A DNA stretch of 64,000 bases from an uncultured Acetobacteraceae bacterium (GTDB lineage Bacteria > Pseudomonadota > Alphaproteobacteria > Acetobacterales > Acetobacteraceae): contig CAIYDT010000134.1 of NCBI GenBank assembly GCA_903924985.1, positions 54,295 to 118,294 of the forward strand, read 5' to 3'. Under the pieces are notes generated by a model. It made no database searches, was not told where the DNA came from, and worked only from the letters and a program-made list of their open reading frames with translations. This document shows positions 34,758 through 43,865 of this stretch, piece after piece (positions within the stretch are counted from its first letter, which is position 1; the number at the start of each line of letters is the position of its first letter). The position numbers were made by a program, and so were the translations under genes.

Positions 34758-35504
34758 TTATACCATCGTCAGACCGCCCGAGACGCTGATCGTCTGGCCG
34801 GTCATGTAAGCGGCATCGTCGGACAGCAGGAACGCGATCATGCCGGTATAGTCTTCGGGCTGCCCGATGCGCCGCAGCGGAATGGCGCGCGCCAACGCCT
34901 CCCCGATTCCCGTGCCGGTGGTGAAATTCTCGAACAATGGCGTGTCGGTGGGACCGGGGCACAAGGTGTTCAGCGTCACACCCTTGCGCGCCAATTCTCG
35001 TGCCAGGGTCTTGGTGAAGGCGATGATTCCTCCCTTGCACGCGGAATAAACGGACTCTCCGGACGACCCGACCCGACCCGCGTCGGAGGCAACATTCACG
35101 ACCCGGCCCGATCCTCGCTGCGCCATGCCGCGCACGACGACATGATGCATCATCATGGGACCGTGCAGGTTGATGCGGATGACCTTCTCCCAGAAGGCGT
35201 CGTCGGTATCGAGGAAGCTGGCCGGCGTGTCCCACCCCGCGATATTCGCCAGCCCGTCGGTGGGGCCTCGGTTGCGCTCGAACGCTTCCATAGCGGCGGT
35301 GACCTGGGTGCGGTCGGCGATGTCGACTTTGAACGCCAGGGCCTGACCGCCAGCGCATTGTGTTGCAGTTTCCTGAGCCCCAGCCTCGTTCAGATCGAAT
35401 ATTCCGACGGCGCAGCCTTCATCGGCCAGGCGCAAGGCCGTGGCGCGGCCGATGCCGCTGGCACCGCCGGTCAGAATGATCCGTTTGCCGCGTAATCCGC
35501 GCAT
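34758..35504 (-). CDS. Short-chain dehydrogenase, BadH-like
   Basis: A 248-residue classical SDR with LTGGASGIGRATALRLADEG (NAD-binding), NIAGWDTPASF, Ser in VVNVASDAGRVGSSGESVY and the YSACK catalytic pair. The stretches VASDAGRVGSSGE, CPGPTDTPLF and the ending GQTISVSGGLTMV closely follow BadH, the 2-hydroxycyclohexanecarboxyl-CoA dehydrogenase of Rhodopseudomonas palustris. Together with two acyl-CoA dehydrogenases this supports degradation of an alicyclic acid, although the ligase, enoyl-CoA hydratase and ring-cleaving hydrolase (BadI-like) of that route are not here. It appears to be the first gene of the leftward operon. Confidence 0.88.
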   Translation of the reverse strand: MRGLRGKRIILTGGASGIGRATALRLADEGCAVGIFDLNEAGAQETATQCAGGQALAFKVDIADRTQVTAAMEAFERNRGPTDGLANIAGWDTPASFLDTDDAFWEKVIRINLHGPMMMHHVVVRGMAQRGSGRVVNVASDAGRVGSSGESVYSACKGGIIAFTKTLARELARKGVTLNTLCPGPTDTPLFENFTTGTGIGEALARAIPLRRIGQPEDYTGMIAFLLSDDAAYMTGQTISVSGGLTMV

Positions 35505-35532
35505 TATTCGTTTCCGCTTCCTGCCCTTTTAT

Positions 35533-35566
35533 CCCGTCATCCCCGGTTTAATCCGAGGATGACGGG
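35533..35566. repeat. Intergenic hairpin (14-bp arms, one mismatch)
   Basis: CCCGTCATCCCCGG and CCGAGGATGACGGG form a stem with one mismatch around a six-base loop TTTAAT. The arms are of the type often found as dispersed palindromes (GTCATCC...GGATGAC) in alphaproteobacterial intergenic DNA. It lies between the end of the isomerase gene and the start of the BadH-like gene and could end transcription of the first, though no U-tract is present. Confidence 0.6.
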
Positions 35567-35575
35567 TGGTGAGAT

Positions 35576-36181
35576 CTACCCCTGAGCCAACCGCCGTTCG
35601 ACGAACTCCAGCCGGTCCTGGCCCCAGAAAATATCTTCCCCGATCACATAGCTCGGCGCCCCGAACACGCCGCGCGCCAAGGCCGCTTTGGTATCGGTGT
35701 CGCGCATCGCGGCCCATTGAGGGTCGGCACCCAGCTTCAGCACCGCGTCCGCGTTTAACCCGCAGTCGCGGATCAGGCCGGCCAGCGTGTCCGGATCGGC
35801 GGGGTTCAGTTCATCCTGCCAGACGGCCTTCAGCACCCGGTGCGCCAGCTTGATTGCGGGCGTATTGCCCACTGTCTCTCGCAGTCCGATCACGCAGGAC
35901 GATGTTACCGCCTCGCTGGACGGGAAAAACCTGGGTTGGATGTGGATCGGCGCACCGACGCGGTCGCGCCAGCGGGCCAATTCCTGTAGCCGGTAGGCCT
36001 GCCGCTGCGCCGAGCGCTTCGGCAGCGGCAAACCGCCGGAATTCGCAAAAATCTCCCCGAAATCGACGGGATAGATGCGCAGGGTCGCGCCATGCGCCAT
36101 CGCGTAAGCCTCGATGCGCGCGGCACCGAGGTGCGTCCAAGGCGAGTTCAAGGACGCGTAGTAGTCGATATGCAAGGCCAT
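35576..36181 (-). CDS. 2-hydroxychromene-2-carboxylate isomerase / DsbA-family protein
   Basis: A 201-residue thioredoxin-fold protein of the HCCA isomerase (kappa GST-like) family. IDYYASLNSPWTHLGAARIEA places the glutathione-binding Ser at the end of the first strand where DsbA has a Cys. PVDFGEIFANSGGLPLPKRS, QPRFFPSSEAV and FGAPSYVIGEDIFWGQDRL (cis-Pro loop and C-terminal signature) follow the family. In naphthalene degradation such enzymes isomerise a chromene acid; other members have unknown substrates. Start at ATG 36181. Located 32 bases after the SDR gene, same direction. Confidence 0.9.
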   Translation of the reverse strand: MALHIDYYASLNSPWTHLGAARIEAYAMAHGATLRIYPVDFGEIFANSGGLPLPKRSAQRQAYRLQELARWRDRVGAPIHIQPRFFPSSEAVTSSCVIGLRETVGNTPAIKLAHRVLKAVWQDELNPADPDTLAGLIRDCGLNADAVLKLGADPQWAAMRDTDTKAALARGVFGAPSYVIGEDIFWGQDRLEFVERRLAQG

Positions 36182-36213
36182 GGCCGTTCCCCCGATGCTG
36201 TGACCGAATGGTG

Positions 36214-36960
36214 CTACAGCAACTGCCCCCCGTCCACCACGATGGTTTGTCCGGTCACCCAGGACGCCAGCGGGGAGGCCAGGAACATCACCACGTTCGA
36301 GACTTCCTCCGGCGCGCCGAGCCGGCCGAAGGGAATCGACTTCAGCACCGCGTTGTACAGCGGCGGATTTTCGGTCTTGCGCCGGTCCCACACCCCGCCG
36401 GGGAATTCGATCGATCCGGGGGCGACGCCGTTCACCCGGATGCCATCGCGCGCGTACATCGCAGCCTGGGTGTTGGTGTAATGAATCACCGCCGCCTTGA
36501 TCGCGCCGTACGGCGGCTGCCGCCCGGCTGAGCGCAGGGCCGAAATGGACGACGTATTGATCACGCTGCCCTTGCCCGCTTTCAGGAACGGCAGCGCGGC
36601 GTGGGTGGCATGCACGATGGCCATCATGTCGATCGCCATGCTGCTCATCCAGCCGGCTTCGTCGTCCGACGACCCGAAGGCCGAGGCGTTGTTCACCAGG
36701 ATGTCGATCCCACCCAGAGCAGCGGCGGCGCCGGCGATGTAGCCCTCGATCGCCGCTTTGTCCCCCAGGTCGGCGGCGCCGGCATGGGCGATGTGGCCAA
36801 GGGCGGCGACCTCCTTGCGGGTGGCTTCCAGGGTGTCGGCGCCGCGCGCGCAGATCGATACGTCGGCGCCGGCAGCGGCGAAGCCCAGTGCCATGGCGCG
36901 CCCGATGCCGCGGCTGCCGCCGCAGATCACGGCTTTTTTGCCGGTGAAGTCGATGTTCAT
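36214..36960 (-). CDS. Short-chain dehydrogenase/reductase
   Basis: A 248-residue classical [24 protein letters not shown] binds the nucleotide, [10 protein letters not shown] is the NNAG-type motif (NNAS), Ser lies in [16 protein letters not shown] and YGAIK is the catalytic pair. [15 protein letters not shown] is the usual end. The start overlaps the stop of ftsH by four bases (ATGA), an unusual neighbour that makes the SDR dependent on ftsH expression unless an internal promoter exists. Function is not predictable beyond NAD(P)-dependent oxidoreduction. Confidence 0.9.
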   Translation of the reverse strand: MNIDFTGKKAVICGGSRGIGRAMALGFAAAGADVSICARGADTLEATRKEVAALGHIAHAGAADLGDKAAIEGYIAGAAAALGGIDILVNNASAFGSSDDEAGWMSSMAIDMMAIVHATHAALPFLKAGKGSVINTSSISALRSAGRQPPYGAIKAAVIHYTNTQAAMYARDGIRVNGVAPGSIEFPGGVWDRRKTENPPLYNAVLKSIPFGRLGAPEEVSNVVMFLASPLASWVTGQTIVVDGGQLL

Positions 36961-38798
36961 GTGGTTCCTCCTTCGATCGCGGCAATGGTGGCCGGCGGGC
37001 GCACCGCGGGCAAGTCCTCGGCGCTCAGGGTTTCATGCGCGAGCAGGGACGCAGCGCCTTCGTCCAGCGCGGCGCGGTTGTCCCGCAGGATGCCTATGGC
37101 CCGAGCCAACGCGGTTTCAAGCAAGGTGCGCACGGCTTGGTCGATTTCGTGCGCGGTTTGGTCGCTGAAGCGGCGCGGCTGCCAAAACACCCCCGGCTGC
37201 CCCAGAAATTGCCCCTGCTCGGTGTCCCACGCTACCGGCCCCAACGCCTTGTCCATGCCGAACCGCAGCACCATGCCGCGCGCGATGTCGGTGGCCTTGG
37301 CCAGATCGTCGGAGGCACCGGTCGAAATGTCCTCCCCCAACAGGGTTTCCGCCGCGCGCCCGCCCATTAAGACAGTCATTTTGTCTTCCAGCTCGTGCAG
37401 CCCCATCAGGAATCGGTCGTCGGTGGGCCGCTGCATGGTGTAGCCGAGGGCGCCGATGCCGCGCGGAATGATGGATACTTTCTGGATGGGATCGCTGCCG
37501 GGGATCGACATGGCGACCAGCGCGTGGCCCATCTCGTGATAGGCGACGATGCGGCGCTCCCGGGGGATCAGAATGCGGGATTTCTTTTCCAGGCCGGCAA
37601 CGATGCGCTCCACCGCGGCAGTGAAGTCGGCCATACCGATGTTTTCGCCGCCCCGCCGCGTAGCCACCACGGCCGCTTCGTTCGCAAGGTTCGCAAGGTC
37701 GGCACCGGTGAAGCCGGGCGTCAGTGCCGCGACGTCCTCCAGTTTCACGTCCGGTGCCAGCGACAGCTTCTTGGTATGAATTTTCAGGATCTGCACCCGC
37801 CCGATCTTGTCCGGCCGGTCCACCAGCACCTGCCGGTCGAACCGTCCAGCGCGCAGCAGGGCCGGATCGAGGATTTCCGGCCGGTTGGTCGCCGCCAGCA
37901 CCACGATGGCCACCGACCGGTCGAACCCGTCCATCTCCGCCAATAGCTGGTTCAGCGTCTGCTCCTTCTCGTCCTGCCCACCCATCGGGCTCACACCGCG
38001 CGCCCGCCCCAGCGCGTCGAGTTCGTCAATAAAGATGATGCAGGGAGCGGAGGTGCGGGCTTGCTCGAACAGGTCGCGCACGCGGGACGCGCCGACGCCC
38101 ACGAACATTTCGACGAATTCGGCGCCATTGGTGGAGAAGAAGGGAACCCCGGCCTCTCCAGCGACGGCGCGGGCCAACAGGGTCTTGCCGGTGCCGGGAG
38201 GACCAACCAGCAGGATGCCGCGCGGGATGTGCGCGCCCAGGCGGCCGAATTCGTCCGGACGTTTGAGAAAATCGACGATTTCGTGCAGTTCGGCTTTGGC
38301 CTCATCAACGCCCGCGACGTCGTCGAAGGCGATCTTGATGTCGGTTTCGGCGGACACCAGCTTGGCCTTCGACCGCCCGATGGAGAACAGCCCGCCCGCC
38401 ATGCCGCCCGCGCCGCGCGAGGCGAACATCCAGATGCCTACAAACAGCAGCGGCGGGATGATCCACGACAGCAGGGTGGCAAAGGCCCCGCCGCCCGCCA
38501 CGCCGCTGTATTCGACGTTCTTGCCCGACAAAGCGGCGGCGAGGTCGCGCGGCACCGCCACCGTGGTGAACGCGGTTTTACCGTCTGGCATCGCCTCGTT
38601 AAGCGTGCCGCGGATGATGTCGCCGTTGACGACGACCTGCTTCACCTTGCCGGCGTCCAAATAGGACTGAAATTGGCTGTAGGGGATCGGCGCGACGTCG
38701 CCGACATTGGAAAAGAAACTGACCGCGGCCATCGCGAGAAGGCCGAACAGAATCATCCAGACAGTGGGGGAGATCGTGGGCTTGGTCGGTGCCGGCAC
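36957..38798 (-). CDS. ftsH: ATP-dependent zinc metalloprotease FtsH-like
   Basis: A 613-residue membrane AAA protease. Start is the GTG at 38798, with AGGAGA eight bases upstream. Two membrane helices flank a periplasmic loop: about residues 10-28 and 110-130 ([17 protein letters not shown]). The AAA domain has GPPGTGKT (Walker A), FIDELDAL (Walker B) and the second region of homology [14 protein letters not shown] with GRFDRQ. The zinc site is HEMGH in [10 protein letters not shown]. It is slightly short and located between an SDR and nagA rather than beside tilS/folP, so it is more likely an accessory FtsH copy than the sole essential one. It degrades membrane and short-lived regulatory proteins. 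Confidence 0.92.
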   Translation of the reverse strand: MPAPTKPTISPTVWMILFGLLAMAAVSFFSNVGDVAPIPYSQFQSYLDAGKVKQVVVNGDIIRGTLNEAMPDGKTAFTTVAVPRDLAAALSGKNVEYSGVAGGGAFATLLSWIIPPLLFVGIWMFASRGAGGMAGGLFSIGRSKAKLVSAETDIKIAFDDVAGVDEAKAELHEIVDFLKRPDEFGRLGAHIPRGILLVGPPGTGKTLLARAVAGEAGVPFFSTNGAEFVEMFVGVGASRVRDLFEQARTSAPCIIFIDELDALGRARGVSPMGGQDEKEQTLNQLLAEMDGFDRSVAIVVLAATNRPEILDPALLRAGRFDRQVLVDRPDKIGRVQILKIHTKKLSLAPDVKLEDVAALTPGFTGADLANLANEAAVVATRRGGENIGMADFTAAVERIVAGLEKKSRILIPRERRIVAYHEMGHALVAMSIPGSDPIQKVSIIPRGIGALGYTMQRPTDDRFLMGLHELEDKMTVLMGGRAAETLLGEDISTGASDDLAKATDIARGMVLRFGMDKALGPVAWDTEQGQFLGQPGVFWQPRRFSDQTAHEIDQAVRTLLETALARAIGILRDNRAALDEGAASLLAHETLSAEDLPAVRPPATIAAIEGGTT

Positions 38799-38865
38799 TG
38801 TTGTCTCCTGCTTACAATCGCCGCCGAGGATAGCACCGATCCGGAAACCTGGGCCATAAGACGGC

Positions 38866-39864
38866 ATGCGAAGCACCGGCCTGTTCGATTTGCAAGTCAA
38901 TGGCTATGCCGGGGTGGACTTCAACAGTGCCACCCTGACGCCGGACGCGCTTGACCACGCGCTGCACGCGATGATGTGCAGCGGCGTCACGGCCTGCCTC
39001 CCGACGCTGATCACCGCGCCAGAGTACGTTCTGACCGCCCGCCTCGCAGCGCTGGACCAAGCGGTGGCGAATAGCCGGCTGGGTCCGGTCATGGTGCCGG
39101 GGTACCATCTAGAGGGACCATTCCTGAACCCCACGCCTGGGTATGCAGGATGCCATCCGGCGGCAGCCATGGTCGAACCTGATCCGGCTATGATGGGGCG
39201 ACTCATGAAGGACCTACGCCGGCCCATCCTGCTGCTGACCCTTGCCCCTGAACGCGATGGCGCGTTACCGCTGATCGCCTGGGCTCGGTCTAACGGCATC
39301 GTCACCGCCATGGGTCACACTGCCGCCGATATCGATTGCGTTGTGCGCGCGGCCGAGGCGGGATTGTCGCTCAGCACCCACCTCGGCAATGCCCTGCCGC
39401 AGCCGCAACCCAAATTCCTCAACCCAATGATGGCGCAACTCGCCGAGGACCGGCTGCACGCCAGCTTCATCGCCGACGGCATCCACATCCCGCCGGCCGC
39501 GCTGAAGGTGCTGCTCCGCGCGAAAGGCCTCGGGCGCAGCATCCTGGTCACCGACGCCACCGCCGCCGCCGCCGCGCCGCCCGGCCTCTACGACTTCGCC
39601 GGCATGCGGATCGAGCACGCGGCGGACGGCTCTGTGCGGGAACCCGGGAGTACGGTGCTCGCCGGATCGGCTTTGTGTTTGGATCGGGCCGTGCGCAACA
39701 TCGTGGCCTGGGGGTTCGCTTCGCCGTCCGAGGCCATCGGCATGGCATCCGCAACGCCAACCTCTCTTTTCGACATCGAATTGCCGACTTCCGCGGTCGA
39801 ATGGGACGCCACCCTGCGCCCGGTGAAAGTTTCCGCGGGCGGGGTGCAGATTCTTCGCCCTTAG
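38866..39864 (+). CDS. nagA: N-acetylglucosamine-6-phosphate deacetylase
   Basis: A 332-residue NagA-like amidohydrolase. [14 protein letters not shown] is the barrel start, [10 protein letters not shown] carries the metal Glu, [11 protein letters not shown] and [10 protein letters not shown] the metal histidines, [10 protein letters not shown] the substrate His and [10 protein letters not shown] the catalytic Asp. It lacks the N-terminal beta-sandwich strand seen in 380-residue NagA proteins, although this short form is common in alphaproteobacteria. It removes the acetyl group from GlcNAc-6-P during cell wall or chitin sugar recycling. nagB is not adjacent. Divergent from ftsH, 67 bases apart. 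Confidence 0.9.
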   Translation: MRSTGLFDLQVNGYAGVDFNSATLTPDALDHALHAMMCSGVTACLPTLITAPEYVLTARLAALDQAVANSRLGPVMVPGYHLEGPFLNPTPGYAGCHPAAAMVEPDPAMMGRLMKDLRRPILLLTLAPERDGALPLIAWARSNGIVTAMGHTAADIDCVVRAAEAGLSLSTHLGNALPQPQPKFLNPMMAQLAEDRLHASFIADGIHIPPAALKVLLRAKGLGRSILVTDATAAAAAPPGLYDFAGMRIEHAADGSVREPGSTVLAGSALCLDRAVRNIVAWGFASPSEAIGMASATPTSLFDIELPTSAVEWDATLRPVKVSAGGVQILRP

Positions 39865-39972
39865 GAACTGTTTGTTAACCTCTTGGGCGTAGACCGGGTG
39901 CAGCGAAGATCGCGTGCCGAACCCGGTGAGGGGGTCAGAAGGACCTGCCTCGCCTCACTTTGAGGGCTTGCC

Positions 39973-41202
39973 ATGACTCCCCCCGCCTGCCGGCTTTGCG
40001 GTGACAAGCTGGCGCATGTGTTCATCGATTTGGGCGAGGCGCCGCTCGCTCATCGCCTCGTGGCTGCCGAAGCGGGGGAGGATCGCCGCTTCCCGTTGCG
40101 GTTGCGGGTGTGCGACCGCTGCCTGCTGGTGCAACTGGACGCGACCCTGGACCATCGAGGCCCCGCCGGCAAGGATCTGCCATATTGTCATCAGCATGCT
40201 CCCGTCCGGACCGCGACCTCCATCATCGACCGGTTCGGTTTGGGTCGGGGTTCACTGGTGATAGAGGTCGCCTCGACCGATGGCACCCGCCTGCGCCCAT
40301 ACCGGGACGCCGGGATCGCGGTGTTGGGAATCGAGCCAGGCCTGGCACTGGCCGAGGCCGCACGCGCCAACGGCGTTCCCACGGAAGCCGCCCTGCTGAA
40401 CGCGGAAACCGCGATGGAGATCGCCGCCCAACACGGGCGCGCGGATTTCGTGGTGGCACACGGCGTCCTGGCCGGGGTGTCGGATCTGTTCGGGTTCGCC
40501 GCCGGGTTCGTCGGCATCCTGCGCCCCAATGGCATCGCCGCCTTCGACTTCCCGCATCTGCTCTGGCTGATGGACCAGACGCGGTTCGATTGCATCGACC
40601 ACGCCCACCGTTCCTACCTTTCCCTTCTGGTCGTGGAGCGCATCCTGCGATCCATCGGCCTGCTGGTATTCGACCTGGAGCGCCTGCCGCCCCCTGGCGG
40701 AGGCTTGCGGGTGTTCGCCGGCCATGCGCGCGGCCCCTATATGCCGCGCCCCAGTGTCAAGTCGATGCGGATGCGAGAAATCGCCGCGGGCCTGGACCAG
40801 CCGCTCGGCTACAACCTGTTCGCGCTGAAAGCGGCGGCTTCGATCCAGGCCTTGCGCGATTTCCTGGACAGCCGCCGGCGATCCGGCCGCCGCATCGTGG
40901 CATATGGCGTCACCGCCGAGGCCAATACGCTGCTGAACTGCTGCGGCCTGGGCCACAACGACATCCTGTGCGTCGCCGATCCCGATACTGCGATGCAGGA
41001 GATGGTGCTGCCAGGTAGCCACATCCCCATTGTGTCCCCGCGCATGCTGCTGACCTTCCGGCCGGACGACGTGCTGATTTTTCCGCCCGACGGGCCGCTG
41101 GATCAGGCGATGGACCTGGCCTCCCGCCTGCCCGACACGACATGTTTCTGGAGCCTGATGCCCACCGCCCGTGCTTTGGCCCTACGATCAGAGGCGGCGT
41201 AA
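39973..41202 (+). CDS. SAM-dependent sugar C-methyltransferase-like protein
   Basis: A 409-residue protein with the three-part layout of NDP-sugar C-methyltransferases. An N-terminal zinc domain has CRLCG and CDRC pairs (residues about 6-50), the central SAM fold has LVIEVASTDGTRLRPY, and the C-terminal domain has RIVAYGVTAEANTLLNCCG and VADPDTAMQEMVLPG. The SAM motif is a variant of the usual EIASNDG. ADFVVAHGVLAGVSD corresponds to the family's ARHVLAHVPD with HGVL in place of NVLAH. It converges on, and overlaps by 15 bases, a DegT aminotransferase gene; with an epimerase these form a small sugar-modification group, likely for surface polysaccharide. Confidence 0.88.
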   Translation: MTPPACRLCGDKLAHVFIDLGEAPLAHRLVAAEAGEDRRFPLRLRVCDRCLLVQLDATLDHRGPAGKDLPYCHQHAPVRTATSIIDRFGLGRGSLVIEVASTDGTRLRPYRDAGIAVLGIEPGLALAEAARANGVPTEAALLNAETAMEIAAQHGRADFVVAHGVLAGVSDLFGFAAGFVGILRPNGIAAFDFPHLLWLMDQTRFDCIDHAHRSYLSLLVVERILRSIGLLVFDLERLPPPGGGLRVFAGHARGPYMPRPSVKSMRMREIAAGLDQPLGYNLFALKAAASIQALRDFLDSRRRSGRRIVAYGVTAEANTLLNCCGLGHNDILCVADPDTAMQEMVLPGSHIPIVSPRMLLTFRPDDVLIFPPDGPLDQAMDLASRLPDTTCFWSLMPTARALALRSEAA

Positions 41203-42300
41203 CGCTTCGGCGACTTGCGCGACCTCACCGTCGGTCAGTTCCGGGTAAAGCGGCAGGCTGAGCACTTGCGACGCGGCGATCTCGGTTTCGCGGCAGGCGG
41301 CAGAGCCAAGGGCGACCCGGTTCCGGTAGGCCGGCTGGATATGCACGGGCTGGGGGTAGTGGATGCCCGATCCGATCCCGGCGGCGCGCAGCCGAGCCTG
41401 CACCGCGTCGCGCTCCGGAACCCGGATCACATATAAATGGAACACATGGCCCGCGTGCGCGCGACGTGCCGGCGGTCGAATGGCGGTTTGACACAGGGCG
41501 TCGTCGTACACGGCCGCGATCGCCTGGCGCCGGGCGTTCGCGGCGTCGAGATGCGCGAGTTTGACCCTTAAAATGGCCGCCTGCATTTCGTCCAACCGGC
41601 TGTTCATGCCGACATCGTCGCTAATATAGTGCGTCCGCCAGCCATATTGGCGCAGTGCTGCGACCCGGCCGGCCATGTCCTCGGTTGGCAGCGCCACCGC
41701 ACCGCCATCGCCCAACGCCCCCAGGTTTTTGGTGGGGTAGAAGCTGAAGGTGGCGGCGTCACCGAAGGTGCCGACCTGCTGGCCCTTCCAAGTGGCCCCA
41801 TGCGCTTGCGCACAATCCTCGATGAGCGCCAGATCATTGTCCCGGCACAACGCACCGATCGCGTCCAGATCGGCGGCCTGTCCATACAGATGCACCGGCA
41901 GCACCGCCTTGATCGGCGGCGATCCGGCAGGCGGGGCGGCGAGCGTCGCGGCGAGGTCCGCCGGGTTCATCGTATAGTGGTCGGGGTCGATGTCGATCAG
42001 CACGGGGGTCGCGCCGGCCATCTCGACCGCCGCGACCGTAGCCACCGCGGTGTGCGACACGGTGGCGACCGAGCAGCCTGGGCCGATGCCGAGGCCGCGC
42101 AACGCCAGTACGATGGCGTCGGTGCCATTGCCGCAGCCCACGGCCTTGCCGGCACCCAGCCACGCGGCGAATTCGGCCTCGAAGGCTTTGACTTCCTGGC
42201 CGAGGATGTACCAGCCGGAGTCCAGCGTGCGCGCGACGGCGGCATCAATTTCGGGCTTGAGCGTGCGGTAGCCGGCGCCAGGATTGGCCTGAACGATCAC
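41188..42300 (-). CDS. DegT/DnrJ/EryC1 family sugar aminotransferase
   Basis: A 370-residue PLP-dependent aminotransferase of the DegT family, which installs amino groups on nucleotide-activated 3- or 4-keto sugars. CGNGTDAIVLALRGLGIGPG is the phosphate-binding region, LIEDCAQAHGATWKGQ the aspartate region and FSFYPTKNLGALGDGG holds the PLP lysine. VGMNSRLDEMQAAILRVKL is the dimer motif. The GTG at 42300 overlaps the epimerase stop (GTGA); the frame remains open upstream but is the shadow of the epimerase. Product is likely a sugar precursor for LPS or other glycan. Confidence 0.93.
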   Translation of the reverse strand: MIVQANPGAGYRTLKPEIDAAVARTLDSGWYILGQEVKAFEAEFAAWLGAGKAVGCGNGTDAIVLALRGLGIGPGCSVATVSHTAVATVAAVEMAGATPVLIDIDPDHYTMNPADLAATLAAPPAGSPPIKAVLPVHLYGQAADLDAIGALCRDNDLALIEDCAQAHGATWKGQQVGTFGDAATFSFYPTKNLGALGDGGAVALPTEDMAGRVAALRQYGWRTHYISDDVGMNSRLDEMQAAILRVKLAHLDAANARRQAIAAVYDDALCQTAIRPPARRAHAGHVFHLYVIRVPERDAVQARLRAAGIGSGIHYPQPVHIQPAYRNRVALGSAACRETEIAASQVLSLPLYPELTDGEVAQVAEALRRL

Positions 42301-43268
42301 AGGTAATCTCCCAGTCTCGGACGGTACCAATCGATGGTGCGGGCGATGCCCTCTTCCAGCCCGATTTTCGGTTCCCAGCCGGCGGCGGCGCGAAACGCGC
42401 GGTCGTCGGCATGGTAGCTGCCGATGTCGATCTGGGCGCGGTCGGCGGGGAATTCGCGGGTGGTGTATTGCGCGGGCGGGCCGGCGAGGCGCACCACCAT
42501 CTCCGCCAGGTCGTGTAGCGAGATGGGTGGTGGGCCGCCGATATTGAAAATGCCGCCGTGGCAGGCGGAGGATTCGGCGGCCTTGATGAATGCCTCGGTC
42601 ACGTCGTCGACGTAAGTGAGGTCGCGCAGCTGGGCGCCGCCCCAGACCTCGAACGGTTTTTTCTCCAGTACGCATCGGATCCAGATGCCGAGGAAGGTTT
42701 GGCGCGCGTCGCGGATGCGTAGCCGCGGGCCGTAGCAGTTGGTCAGGCGCAGCGACACGACCGGCCGGCCGCGCACGCGGTTTTCGATCATCCAATACTG
42801 CTCGCCAGCGAATTTCGACACGCCGTTGGCGTCGGGCGGGGCGACGGGCTGGCTCTCGTCCACCGGCAGCTTCTGGGTGCGGCCGTAGAACTGGCGGGTG
42901 GAGGCGTGCACCACGATGGCATCCGGCGCGGCTTCCCGAGCGGCCTGGATCAGGCGGACCTGCGCCACGGCGTTGACGGCAATATCGGCCAGTGGATCGG
43001 CCTGCCCGCCCATATGACTGGTCTGCGCCGCCAGGTTAAAGATCGCATGCGCGCCCTCGCACAGCGGGCGGAGGTCGATTTCGCGGATGTCGCCGCGGAT
43101 CAGCTCCACGTTGGCGCCGTCGAGGTTGCGCGGATTGGCGCCGCCGCCAAACAGAAAACCGTCCAGGGCGGTGACGCGGGCGCCGCGCCTGGCAAGCTCA
43201 TGGCACAGATTGGCGCCGAGGAACCCGGCACCCCCGGTGACCAATACCCTGCGGCCGGACCAGTCCAT
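42297..43268 (-). CDS. NAD-dependent sugar-nucleotide epimerase/dehydratase
   Basis: A 323-residue extended SDR. VLVTGGAGFLGANLCHELARRG binds NAD. The catalytic region reads ANGVSKFAGEQYWM, so the usual Tyr of YxxxK is an Asn while Lys and Glu are kept; a similar NGINK form is known in related sugar-nucleotide enzymes, so this is probably a subgroup trait rather than damage. VSLRLTNCYGPRLRI and FNIGGPPPISLHDLAEMVV are standard. The gene is translationally coupled to the DegT aminotransferase; together they likely make an amino or deoxy sugar. Confidence 0.9.
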   Translation of the reverse strand: MDWSGRRVLVTGGAGFLGANLCHELARRGARVTALDGFLFGGGANPRNLDGANVELIRGDIREIDLRPLCEGAHAIFNLAAQTSHMGGQADPLADIAVNAVAQVRLIQAAREAAPDAIVVHASTRQFYGRTQKLPVDESQPVAPPDANGVSKFAGEQYWMIENRVRGRPVVSLRLTNCYGPRLRIRDARQTFLGIWIRCVLEKKPFEVWGGAQLRDLTYVDDVTEAFIKAAESSACHGGIFNIGGPPPISLHDLAEMVVRLAGPPAQYTTREFPADRAQIDIGSYHADDRAFRAAAGWEPKIGLEEGIARTIDWYRPRLGDYL

Positions 43269-43517
43269 GGTGACTCCTGGAGGTTATGTTGGGTGCCGCA
43301 TGCCCCACTCGTCATGGCTGGGTGCCGATATAGAGCGCCGGGACAGGATCGGCCATGAGGGGATTGAAGTGTTTACCGATCCCCTTTGTCCCATGATCGT
43401 GGCGGTTTCATGAACGGTTCGAGGCAGGGTGAACAGGGGGCGGGGCGTCAAACACCCCAGCGGTCCGTCGCTCAAACTGCTGACCTTGGCTCGGACCAAG
43501 GGGTTGGACGCCATCGC
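43269..43517. other. Intergenic stretch, no supported gene
   Basis: About 250 bases upstream of the epimerase gene. A minus-strand open frame covers most of it but lacks a ribosome site and recognisable similarity. GACTCCTGGAGG just before 43268 supplies, on the minus strand, the CCTCCAGGAGTC ribosome region of the epimerase. I see no other element. Confidence 0.4.
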
Positions 43518-43865
43518 CTAAAGGGCGGCAATTCCGGTAATCTCCACCTTCCACCGCGGGTCCACCAGTTTCGCCTCGACCGTCGCACGCGCCGGTTTGT
43601 TGCCCTGATCCAACCACGCATCCCACGCCCGGTTCATCCCAGCGACATCCGCCATATCGGACAGAAACACCTGACATGACAGCAGGCGGGACTTGTCCGT
43701 CCTGGCCTCGGCCAGCAACGCGTCGATCTGGCGCAGGACGTCGGCGGTCTGGCCCTCGGCGTCCAGCGTCGGATCATCGGCTACCTGTCCGGCGAGGTAG
43801 ACGGTATTCCCGTGGACGACCGCGCCAGACAGGCGGGCCTCGGCTTGCAGGCGGCGGATGGTCAT
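43518..43865 (-). CDS. RidA family protein
   Basis: A 115-residue RidA/YjgF-family protein. LSGAVVHGNTVYLAGQVADDP is the family opening, TADVLRQIDALLAEARTDKSRL the central helix and PARATVEAKLVDPRWKVEITG the active-site end with the conserved Arg. RidA proteins hydrolyse reactive enamine/imine intermediates of PLP enzymes. Its ATG overlaps the znuB stop by four bases, so it is the last gene of the zinc-uptake operon; RidA in such a place is unusual and its link to zinc is unknown. Confidence 0.9.
   Translation of the reverse strand: MTIRRLQAEARLSGAVVHGNTVYLAGQVADDPTLDAEGQTADVLRQIDALLAEARTDKSRLLSCQVFLSDMADVAGMNRAWDAWLDQGNKPARATVEAKLVDPRWKVEITGIAAL

Noticed and set aside
42297..43268. Epimerase labelled as inactive because YxxxK is NGVSK
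   Set aside because: Related active sugar-nucleotide enzymes with an NGINK-type motif are known, so the change is likely a subgroup feature.
43284..43514. 76-residue minus-strand frame upstream of the epimerase
   Set aside because: No ribosome site or family match; the only clear signal in the gap is the epimerase ribosome site.
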